Assembly (NCBI GenBank): GCA_030430165.1
Contig: JAUIGL010000003.1
Location: forward strand, 1-64,000
Length of the DNA stretch: 64,000 nucleotides
Source of the DNA: a bacterium
GTDB lineage: Bacteria; Desulfobacterota; Binatia; HRBIN30; CADEER01
Reading direction: 5' to 3'
Below the pieces are notes generated by a model that did no database searches, was not told where the DNA came from, and saw only the letters and a program-made list of their open reading frames with translations. Positions within the stretch are counted from its first letter, which is position 1. The number at the start of each line of letters is the position of its first letter. Shown here piece after piece: positions 26,901 to 33,415 of this stretch. A program made the translations under genes and the position numbers.

Positions 26901-29491
26901 CGCCCAGTCGTCTGCGCGCAGGCTCCAAGCTCGCCGACGCGCCCGCGGTGACCGAGATCGAGCTCGAGGACGGGCGGTCGGTGATCGCCGTCGCCGGACG
27001 CGCCGAGGAGATCGAGTCGGCATGGGAGAGCGTCTGCAACAAAGTCGGCAGCCGGCCATCCCATGCGCTGCTCGAAATCTACCCGTTCTTCGACGACGAG
27101 GTGGGTCGCGACGAGCTGAGCCGCTACGCGCGACGGCTGTTGGCGCAGCGAACGCCAGCGCAGCAGCAGGTGGTTTTCACCCGCCCCCACCCGACGGCCG
27201 GGGAGTGCTGCCAGGTGTTTCGCGATGGCGCCGCGGAGGAAACCCAGGGGCTGCATCCGGAGACCCGCAGCCGTCTCGGGCTGGGACGATTGCAGGCGTT
27301 CGCGATCGAGCGACTCGACGCTCCCGCCCCGCTCTACTCGTTTCACGCGCGAGCCGACGATCGCCCCGACGACCAGCGTCTCTTCGTCTACGGTGAAGTC
27401 CACGCCGCGGTGCCGGGGCACGCCGGAACGCTGCACGAGGCGTCCTTCGTCCAGGTCTTCACCGCCGCCGGCCGCTGGCTGCGCCGACTGCGCAACGAGA
27501 ATCCGGAGTGGCGGCGCCTCCACTGGAACCGAATCGTCCTCGGCGTACGCCCGTCCTTCTTCCTCACCGAGGAGACCTTGCAGCGACTGATGGGAGAGCT
27601 GCTGCCGGCGACCCGTCATCTCGGTCTGGATCGCATCCTGATCCGCATGACCCTGCGCAGTGCCGACGCAGACGGCAGCGACGAAGAGCGCGAATTGGTG
27701 ATCGAGCCGATGACCGACGGCGCGCCGAGAATCGAGTGGCGCGAGCCCCACTCGGCACCGCTGACGCCGGCGGATCGTCACGCCCAGGGAGTCGCTGCGG
27801 CGCGCCGGCGCGGCCTCGTCTACCCGTACGACGCCATTCGAATGTTCTGCAGCGGCGCCTACGAGGGCGACACCTTCGAAGAGCTCGACATCGACGACGG
27901 CGGCGCGGCGGTGGCGCGTGGCGCGGCCGCGCCCGGCACCAACCGCGCCGGAATCGTCTTCGGTATCGCCAGCGCCCATACAGCCAAGTTCCCGGAGGGG
28001 ATGCGACGCGTCACCATTCTCAGCGATCCGACTCGCGGCATGGGCGCCTTCACCGCCGCCGAGACCGATCGCATCCTCGCCGCGCTCGACCTTGCGGCGC
28101 GGGAGAAGCTGCCGGTCGAATGGTTCGCCACGTCCGCCGGCGCCCGCATCGCCATGGACAGCGGCACCGAGAACCTGGACTCGGTGGCGACCGTGGTGCG
28201 GCGCATCGTCGAGTTCACCCAGGGCGGCGGCGAGATCAACCTCGTAATCACCGGAACCAACGTCGGCGCGCAAAGCTACTTCGACGCCTTGTCGACGATG
28301 CTGATGCACACCCGCGGGATCCTGGTGATGACCGCGGCGAGCTCCCTCGTCCTCACCGGCAAGCGGGCGCTCGATGCGTCCGGTGGAGTGTCCGCCGACG
28401 ACGAGCGCGGCATCGGCGGCTTCGAGCAAATCATGGGGCCGAACGGCCAGGCGCAGTACTACGCGCGGACTCTGGAGTCGGCCTACGAGATTCTCCTCAG
28501 GCACTACGCGCTGACCTACGTCGCGCCCGGCGAGAGCGGGCCGAGGCGGTCGGCCACCACGGACTCGGCCGATCGCGACATCGCGCAGTCGCCCTGTTCG
28601 CCCGAGGACTGGAAGGACGCCCCGGCCAACGCCACGGTGGGCGATTTCCTGAGCGCGGCGGCCAACCCCGAGCGCAAGAAGCCGTTCGCCATCCGGCCGG
28701 TGATGCGGGCGCTGGTCGACGCCGACGGCGATTGGCTCGAACGCTGGGCGGCGATGCGCGGCGCCGAGAGCGCGGTGGTCTGCGACAGCCACCTCGGAGG
28801 ACACCCGATCTGCCTCATCGGCATCGAGAACCGGCCGTTGCCGCGCGACGGTCACCCACCGCCCGACGGTCCGGCGGAATGGACCGGCGCCACCCTGTTC
28901 CCCCAGTCGTCCAAGAAGGTGGCACGGGCGATCAACGCGGCGAGCGGCAACCGCCCCGCGGTGATCCTCGCCAACCTGGCCGGCTTCGACGGCTCGCCCG
29001 AATCGATGCGCGAGCTGCAGCTCGAGTACGGCGCGGAGATCGCGCGCGCCGTGGTCAACTTCGAAGGACCGATTCTCTTCGTCGTCACCTCGCGCTACCA
29101 CGGCGGAGCGTACGTCGTCTTCTCGACACGCCTCAACGACCAGCTGCGCGCCTTCGCTCTGCGCGGCTCCTACGCATCGGTGATCGGCGGCGGTCCGGCA
29201 GCCACCGTCATCTTCAGTCACGAGGTCGAGCGCCGCACCGACGCCGACCCGCGCGTCGCCGCTCTGCTGGACGAGCTGAAACACGCCCGCGGACGCCTCG
29301 AAAAAGCCGCGCTGCGCTCGCGGCTCGACAGTCTGCGCCGGACCGTCCACGCCGAGCACCGCGCCGCGATCGCCGCCGAGTTCGACCGCGTGCACTCGGT
29401 CGAGCGCGCGCAGCGGGTCGGCTCGCTGCACGAGATCGTCGACGACGACGAGCTGCGCCGGCGACTGATCGAGTACCTGGATAGCCAGTAG
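23987..29491 (+). CDS. Single-chain biotin-dependent acyl-CoA carboxylase (BC-BCCP-CT), 1834 aa
   Basis: One polypeptide carries all three activities needed to carboxylate acetyl- or a longer acyl-CoA. Residues 1-450 are biotin carboxylase (KRIAIVNRGEAAGR, ATP-grasp KASAGGGGRGIRR, EVNPRLQVEHGVTEA). A linker follows. The biotin carrier domain (about 583-650) has the lysine to be biotinylated, Lys620, in LEAMKIES. A roughly 580-residue central helical region comes next. A eukaryote-like carboxyltransferase follows from about 1240 (SAGARIAMDSGTENL, TGTNVGAQSYFDAL, QIMGPNGQAQYY, TSRYHGGAYVVFS). Most bacteria use separate subunits. Size and order resemble fused enzymes annotated in actinobacteria as carboxylase alpha/methylmalonyl-CoA decarboxylase alpha, and eukaryotic ACC. 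Acyl chain preference is unknown. Confidence 0.9.
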   Translation: MKRIAIVNRGEAAGRCIRAIKELRLREGCELTAIALYTEPDRSAPFVRQADVALSLGAAMRPGRDGRTRPAYLDHPRVLAALRASRADAVWPGWGFVAEAPDFVASLEERDITFIGPSSTAMRALGDKVAAKQLADRAEVPVAPWSGGPVGDDAVEVARRIGYPLMIKASAGGGGRGIRRVRGEEELLDALPRARAEAANAFGDDAVFLEAFVDQPRHIEVQIAADHHGNVASFGLRDCSIQRRHQKVIEEAPPAGLAIDVGAAIEQAATRIVAAAGYTGVGTVEFLLDRDGARFYFLEVNPRLQVEHGVTEAVRGCDLVALQIRIARGEAIEAPQPARGHAIEARICAEDPGNDFAPAPGRIALLDLPIGPGIRCDCSAATGTTIPSEFDSLVAKLIAHAPTREEAVARLRASLGDLRLVIAGGATNKGFLLNLLEAPEVRSGGVDIGWLDRELARLTDSQYAEQALVVAAILTYLRERALQRLNFYAELTRGEPKSIPATDGQTVDLMLAGTAYRIRVLGLGDWRYRVELDGETCTAQLLDQEPLACQLAIGEERYAVEYSESSGAIQIEVNGHRHTIARDHAGELRAIAPSVVISIDVDVGDVVAAGQQIGILEAMKIESRLSAPISGTVQEIRVETHQRVAAGDVLLVIQSDNSTDVAQRPRLGLPTTAEDDSAAAAALDTISPRIFAGDRFVRETARRAFTGAVRRLLLGYDVEANEIAALGEHFDAALPAEAEEDVVRELGEIRGLLPLFADVEALFSRQLRPLGDGSAGRSNDAMLRSYMGRIETQGAGLDEEFRARLRKALAHYGVRSLAPSEELQRALLRIYAARKQSTHRYRIVEAVLRHLGRLAQAGLAIDDDAELADALGTCIVLRGDVPGALADAAAEIRAAFFEAPEVARRTKLAGRVLEATVKEINADPDSAETREIVEALSDAAAPIFQAILAGVLESRPSFSTLAAQALALRCYAPSRLRAGSKLADAPAVTEIELEDGRSVIAVAGRAEEIESAWESVCNKVGSRPSHALLEIYPFFDDEVGRDELSRYARRLLAQRTPAQQQVVFTRPHPTAGECCQVFRDGAAEETQGLHPETRSRLGLGRLQAFAIERLDAPAPLYSFHARADDRPDDQRLFVYGEVHAAVPGHAGTLHEASFVQVFTAAGRWLRRLRNENPEWRRLHWNRIVLGVRPSFFLTEETLQRLMGELLPATRHLGLDRILIRMTLRSADADGSDEERELVIEPMTDGAPRIEWREPHSAPLTPADRHAQGVAAARRRGLVYPYDAIRMFCSGAYEGDTFEELDIDDGGAAVARGAAAPGTNRAGIVFGIASAHTAKFPEGMRRVTILSDPTRGMGAFTAAETDRILAALDLAAREKLPVEWFATSAGARIAMDSGTENLDSVATVVRRIVEFTQGGGEINLVITGTNVGAQSYFDALSTMLMHTRGILVMTAASSLVLTGKRALDASGGVSADDERGIGGFEQIMGPNGQAQYYARTLESAYEILLRHYALTYVAPGESGPRRSATTDSADRDIAQSPCSPEDWKDAPANATVGDFLSAAANPERKKPFAIRPVMRALVDADGDWLERWAAMRGAESAVVCDSHLGGHPICLIGIENRPLPRDGHPPPDGPAEWTGATLFPQSSKKVARAINAASGNRPAVILANLAGFDGSPESMRELQLEYGAEIARAVVNFEGPILFVVTSRYHGGAYVVFSTRLNDQLRAFALRGSYASVIGGGPAATVIFSHEVERRTDADPRVAALLDELKHARGRLEKAALRSRLDSLRRTVHAEHRAAIAAEFDRVHSVERAQRVGSLHEIVDDDELRRRLIEYLDSQ

Positions 29492-29520
29492 CCGATCGCT
29501 ACTGGCTATCCGTTATTCCT
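29479..29520 (+). terminator. Stem-loop overlapping the carboxylase stop codon
   Basis: GGATAGCCAGTAG (29479-29491) and CTACTGGCTATCC (29499-29511) form a perfect 13-bp stem with a 7-base loop. The left arm contains the TAG stop codon itself. Only a short T-containing tail (GTTATTCCT) follows. The stem sits between two convergent genes whose stop codons are 28 bp apart and could end transcription from either side. Confidence 0.6.
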
Positions 29521-30149
29521 CAGGGACAGCCGCTGCCGCCCGACGAGCAATCCGGCTCGACTCCGAACACCGACAGCCCCTGGGTGGCAACACGGGCGGT
29601 GTCGACACCGACGCCGCCGAACTCGTAGACGTCGATATCGAAGTCGTGCATGAACACACGCACGTCGGTGCAACGCGCGTCGAACAAGCCGAGCGGCACC
29701 AACAGATCGCCACCACAGGTGGCGCGCCCGCTCGAGTTCGGCTTGCAGGACATGCTGGAGGTCGCCAGGGTCTCGACCGTATCGCTGCCGAGGTCCGGAC
29801 AGTCGCCGTCCGGGTCGACCGTGTCGTAGATCATGCGCACCTGCAGCTCTGCTTCGAGCGCGGCCGGCAGGATCACCGACGCCGTCGTCGCTTCCAGTCC
29901 GAGGATGCGAACGCGGCCGATCTTGCGCTTGCTATAGGGCTTCGGCTGCTTCAGCCGATTGACCAGAGCCGAGCCCGACTGAAACGTGAAGTTGGTGTCG
30001 CACGGTCCGGTCGTGCAGTAGGCCTGGACCATGCGCACGCGGGTCTTGGCGGTCGCCACTTCCTGAGCGGCGGCGCCATCGATCGCCAAGGCACAGATTC
30101 CAGACACGGCGAGCGCTCCGAGTAGCGTTCTCTTCATCGAATTTCTCAT
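29520..30149 (-). CDS. Secreted protein, tandem paralogue A
   Basis: The 209-residue protein (start at 30149; an alternative ATG is at 30137) has a Sec signal peptide ending in IDGAAAQE. The mature part carries VRMVQAYCTTGPCDTNFTFQSGSA near its N-terminus and ends in CSSGGSGCP. The downstream half of each copy holds further cysteines, consistent with disulphides in an extracytoplasmic protein. About half the positions match the product of the adjacent 30170-30781 gene, including CTTGPC, the Lys/Arg-rich KQPKPYSKRKIGR segment and DPDGDC. I do not recognise the family. Both genes lie 20 bp apart and probably arose by tandem duplication. Confidence 0.7.
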   Translation of the reverse strand: MRNSMKRTLLGALAVSGICALAIDGAAAQEVATAKTRVRMVQAYCTTGPCDTNFTFQSGSALVNRLKQPKPYSKRKIGRVRILGLEATTASVILPAALEAELQVRMIYDTVDPDGDCPDLGSDTVETLATSSMSCKPNSSGRATCGGDLLVPLGLFDARCTDVRVFMHDFDIDVYEFGGVGVDTARVATQGLSVFGVEPDCSSGGSGCP

Positions 30150-30169
30150 GATGCGAGCCCCCACCGTAC

Positions 30170-30781
30170 TCACGGGCAACCAGAACCGCCGGAGTCGCAG
30201 TCCGGGGTTTTGCCAGTCATCAGGATTCCGTCCTGGGCGATCTTCTTCGAGTCGTCGCCGACTCCGCCGTCCTCGAAAACCTCGACGACGACATCCGAAA
30301 AAGTCTGCTGGACGTCCGTGCAGTCGGGATCGTCGAGCACGCCTGCCTCGAGAACGATGTCGCCACGGCAACTCACCGTGGTCGCGCCGCGCTGGCGGCA
30401 GCTCAGTGAGGAGGTCGCGATCGGAAAGGTCGAATCCGAACCGACTGCCGCGCAGTCGCTGTCCGGATCTACCGGCGCGTAGTTGACGCGCGCGGTCACC
30501 AACCCGTCGAGACTGGTCGGCAAGCCGCTCGGCGCGGTGCTCGAGACTCCGTCGAGGCGCAGCCGCCCGACCGAACGGCGGGTCAGGACCTTCGACTGCT
30601 TCATGCGCTTGAACTGGGCGGACCCTGCACGAAAATTGAAAAACGGATTGCACGGGCCCGTCGTACAAATCGCTCGCGCCATGCGCACGCGCACGGTCGC
30701 CGTCCCCTTCGACTGACCGAACGCCGGCGAAACGGCGAGCAAAACGACGACTCCGAGCGCGAAACTCGGGAGCTTCGGCAT
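30170..30781 (-). CDS. Secreted protein, tandem paralogue B
   Basis: GGAGGGG stands six bases before the ATG at 30781. The 203-residue product has a signal peptide ending SPAFGQS. The mature sequence begins with ARVRMARAICTTGPC-like residues (VRVRMARAICTTGPCNPFF), has a KQSKVLTRRSVGR basic stretch and a DPDSDC motif, and closes with CDSGGSGCP. These features match paralogue A position by position. The calcium-site-like DPDSDC/DPDGDC and the shared cysteine spacing suggest a small stable extracytoplasmic fold. Function is unknown. It is the promoter-proximal gene of the pair. Confidence 0.72.
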   Translation of the reverse strand: MPKLPSFALGVVVLLAVSPAFGQSKGTATVRVRMARAICTTGPCNPFFNFRAGSAQFKRMKQSKVLTRRSVGRLRLDGVSSTAPSGLPTSLDGLVTARVNYAPVDPDSDCAAVGSDSTFPIATSSLSCRQRGATTVSCRGDIVLEAGVLDDPDCTDVQQTFSDVVVEVFEDGGVGDDSKKIAQDGILMTGKTPDCDSGGSGCP

Positions 30782-31303
30782 ATGGTTCCCCTCCTTCGAC
30801 TGCGCAGAGCGCCAAGCCAACCGAAAAGCAAGGCGCTATCGACATGCGAATTGCACTCTCAGTACTCGCACAGGTGCGCAGCTACGTTCAACACAATTGT
30901 GAGGCTCCGACCCGCACCCCCGGCGAGTCAAAAAATCTCAGATATTTTAGGGACTTAGTTAACGGCGTAGCGATCGTTGGCGCTCGCGGCGGACTGTCTT
31001 GGTCGACGCGCTGTGTTGCACAGATCCCAGCGACGCTGCCCCCCGGATCGGTCCACCGGTCGCCTCGAGATCGGTACCGCCTTCGCCCTTCGATATCCAT
31101 ACCTCCCCCGGTTTCGGACAGGCCAGGACGCTGGGGCCGTTTCCTCCGTGAATCGCCTGTCCCCGCCCGGCCGGGCACCGAGCCCACCGGCGCAGCAAGC
31201 TGGCCGCAACTGCCGATCCGTCACGCACCGCCCGTCGCCCCGCGCCGGACAAGATCGAAGATGGATATTGACCCTCCGCCAACCAGTCCGGATAATTTTT
31301 GGG
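30782..31303. other. Intergenic region, 522 bp, no gene supported
   Basis: This gap separates the divergently read secreted-protein pair and the LamG-like gene. It includes a short A/T-rich patch (about 30928-30962, with AAAAAATCTCAGATATTTTAG), unusual for this genome and a likely site of promoters. Several open frames cross it, but they are arginine/proline-rich and lack a start with a ribosome-binding site. Confidence 0.5.
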
Positions 31304-32473
31304 ATGATGAATCGCAACGCACCTATCGCCATTGGCTTGGTGGTCGTCGCGCTCGGCTTCGTCGGCCTGCGCTGGCTCGGCGCCGGTTCGGACGACCCGT
31401 ACGACGAGTCCTATGCCCGCGGCGACGAGTACCAGCGCTATGCATCGCGCGGTGGCGACCAGGCCGACGACCGCCGCCACGGCGGCGAGGCGCGGCGACC
31501 GTACGCGCGCGAGTCGAGTAGATCGGCAGGTGGCAACGATCGCGCCGACCGCCAGGGGCGCGGCGACAGTCGTCCCGGCTTCGGCGACAAGGGAGGCGGC
31601 GGGGATGACCGCAACGGATCAGCCACGACCGTATCTGGCTCGGCGAGATCCAACCGCCCGGCGACGGGGGGAACGAGCTTGTCGCGCCGCAGTGGCGACA
31701 CCATCGACCGCTCCGCCAGGCTTCGCTCGGCCGGAGCAGCCGGCGCGGCGGGTCAGGATACGGCCAACGCGCCGCGCCTCGACAGGCTGCGCAGCCGAGC
31801 ACCGAGCGCCGATGCACTCGACGAGATCGACGCGGCGGAGGCAGATGGGGCCGAGGTCAAAGGCGACGAGGACGGGGTCGTCTTCGACCCGATGTCGGCC
31901 GACGTCCAGAAGAACCTGGTCGACCGTGGCACGAACGAAGATCCCGATGCGGTTCACAAGGTCGAATTCCTCGAGGACGAAGGCGGGTTCTACGCCGGCG
32001 AGGATTCGGTGTTCAGCTTCCCAGCGGCCGGCAACATCAACGGTACCGAGGGGACCATCAATCTGGTAGTCGAGCCCGAGTGGAACGGCTCCGACGAGGG
32101 AACCAACAACCTGCTGCGGGTCGGCCCCAAACACAGCTGGGGCAACCGCATGGTGATCACCAAGAACCACCAGTACTTGCGGTGGCAACACTTCGACAAC
32201 CAAGGCACCGAGCGCGGCCTCGGCGTGCGCATCGACAACTGGCAAGCGGGCGACCGCCACCAGGTCACGGTTACCTACGATGCCGAAACCCTCGAGCTGT
32301 GGGTGGACGGCCAGCTGGTCGATTCGCGCCCCAGCGAGGGAGCGCAGATCGACATCAAGGACAACTCGACGATCGAGCTCGGGTCGGCCGAGAACCGAGC
32401 CGTGCTCGGCGGCGGCGCGCGCTTCTTCGACGTCTTCGCCCTCGACTCGAAGAAGCATCCGGGCGACCTCTGA
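31304..32473 (+). CDS. Membrane-anchored protein with disordered stalk and C-terminal LamG/concanavalin-like domain
   Basis: The start is one of two adjacent ATGs (31304 or 31307); the longer open frame upstream has no plausible start. The 389-residue product has an N-terminal TM anchor (about residues 6-22). About 190 residues of Gly/Asp/Arg/Ser-rich, probably disordered sequence follow. A beta-sandwich fills the last 165 residues (DSVFSFPAAGNINGTEGTI, then NNLLRVGPKHSWGNRMVI, then QVTVTYDAETLELWVDGQLVDSR). This strand pattern is that of LamG/concanavalin A-like lectin domains, which bind sugars or proteins outside the membrane. Ligand unknown. The gene converges on the pilin gene across the palindrome mosaic. 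Confidence 0.75.
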   Translation: MMNRNAPIAIGLVVVALGFVGLRWLGAGSDDPYDESYARGDEYQRYASRGGDQADDRRHGGEARRPYARESSRSAGGNDRADRQGRGDSRPGFGDKGGGGDDRNGSATTVSGSARSNRPATGGTSLSRRSGDTIDRSARLRSAGAAGAAGQDTANAPRLDRLRSRAPSADALDEIDAAEADGAEVKGDEDGVVFDPMSADVQKNLVDRGTNEDPDAVHKVEFLEDEGGFYAGEDSVFSFPAAGNINGTEGTINLVVEPEWNGSDEGTNNLLRVGPKHSWGNRMVITKNHQYLRWQHFDNQGTERGLGVRIDNWQAGDRHQVTVTYDAETLELWVDGQLVDSRPSEGAQIDIKDNSTIELGSAENRAVLGGGARFFDVFALDSKKHPGDL

Positions 32474-32825
32474 AGTCGCCGGGCGCGGATGAGCTACGTG
32501 GGTTGCAGGTGACATCTGGTCAAGCCGATGTCATGCACCTACGGTGTGTCGGCTACGCCGACGTCATTTGAGATTCCCTCTCCTCAATCCTCTCCCCCAT
32601 AGGGGGAGGAGGTCTGAAACTTCTCCCCCTACGGGGGAGATGCCCCGGCAGGGGCAGAGAGGGCGCCCGATGAAGAAATCGGCCCAAGCCGATTTCAGTA
32701 CCAAAACTTCTCCCCCTACGGGGGAGATGCCCCGGCAGGGGCAGAGAGGGCTAACAGAGACGACTTCGCCGCTAGCGGCGAAGCACCTTTCCCGTCACGC
32801 ACGCGCCGCAACGCAACCGCAGTGG
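32474..32825. repeat. Palindrome mosaic C between convergent LamG-like and pilin genes
   Basis: Modules in order are GTCGGC/GCCGAC (32548-32562), CTCCCCC/GGGGGAG (32592-32608), a 46-bp module (32619-32664), GAAATCGG/CCGATTTC (32675-32696), an identical second 46-bp module (32706-32751), and CTTCGCCG/CGGCGAAG (32764-32783). The 46-bp module begins ACTTCTCCCCC and contains two nested hairpins (CTCCCCC/GGGGGAG and TGCCCC/GGGGCA). Its copy in mosaic B differs at two positions. No gene is supported. As transcribed RNA the block would fold into a string of hairpins and could end or stabilise both convergent transcripts. Confidence 0.85.
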
Positions 32826-33209
32826 TTAGAACTGAATACCGCCTCCGGCACTGTCGTAGGAATAGCTGCGCGACCCACTCGGAGAAGAAGCGAGTCCGGT
32901 GAACGAGGGGCTACCGCCGGAATTGTCGGCGGTCATCTCGATGGTGACGCTGTCGGACTTGTCGAAGCCGGGCAGGCCCGCCGTGCAGGCCGCGTTTGCG
33001 CAGCTCAAATAGACCTCGGTGACGTAGTAGTAGCCTTCCTCGGCGGTCGCCGCATTGCGCAAGTCGGACAGCGCATGCGCATCGAACGAACGCTGGCGAT
33101 ACTGAGCGTACTGGGGGATCGCAATCGCCGCCAGGATGCCAATGATCGCCACGACGACCAGCAATTCCATCAAGGTGAACCCACGTGAGCTCAGAACCGC
33201 TTTTCTCAT
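32826..33209 (-). CDS. pilA: Type IVa pilin (major pilin-like)
   Basis: GGAGGG stands five bases before the ATG. The 127-residue prepilin has a short basic leader MRKAVLSSRG and the cleavage site G|FTLMELLVVVAIIGILAAIA. Phe+1 would be N-methylated by the prepilin peptidase, and Glu+5 is present. The mature N-terminal helix is followed by a small globular domain with one Cys pair (CANAACTAG). The globular part is short for a major pilin and ends with Gly/Ser-rich sequence. Lack of neighbouring pil genes means assembly proteins are encoded elsewhere. It could also be a pseudopilin or minor pilin. Confidence 0.88.
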   Translation of the reverse strand: MRKAVLSSRGFTLMELLVVVAIIGILAAIAIPQYAQYRQRSFDAHALSDLRNAATAEEGYYYVTEVYLSCANAACTAGLPGFDKSDSVTIEMTADNSGGSPSFTGLASSPSGSRSYSYDSAGGGIQF

Positions 33210-33415
33210 TTGATCCCTCCAGGATTACGCACACGAATCGCGTATGCCCTGTTCCATGCAAGATCCCGTCCAACTTTGGCCCGGCTCAGGGATTCTGCTA
33301 TGGAACCGCGCCGGGAAGCGCGGAAAAGGTCACCAGAATGCTGCAGGGCGCGGAGCCGCACTGAGCGTCGATTTTTTGCCGCTGCTTTGGCCGGCGAACC
33401 GGCGGGTGCGCCCTC

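Noticed and set aside
26276-29431. 1051-aa open frame antisense to the carboxylase
   Set aside because: Product of high GC on the opposite strand; the sense frame has clear carboxylase motifs throughout.
23187-29491. Biosynthetic gene cluster (SDR plus carboxylase)
   Set aside because: Only two genes, with no polyketide or peptide synthetase; more simply explained as lipid or CoA-ester metabolism.
30150-30845. N-terminal extension of the 29520-30149 protein to 441 aa
   Set aside because: The extra part is arginine-rich out-of-frame reading of the paralogue B gene; the signal peptide begins at 30149.
30844-31521. 225-aa open frame upstream of the LamG-like gene
   Set aside because: Pro/Arg-rich without motifs, overlaps the start of the supported gene in another phase and has no ribosome-binding site.
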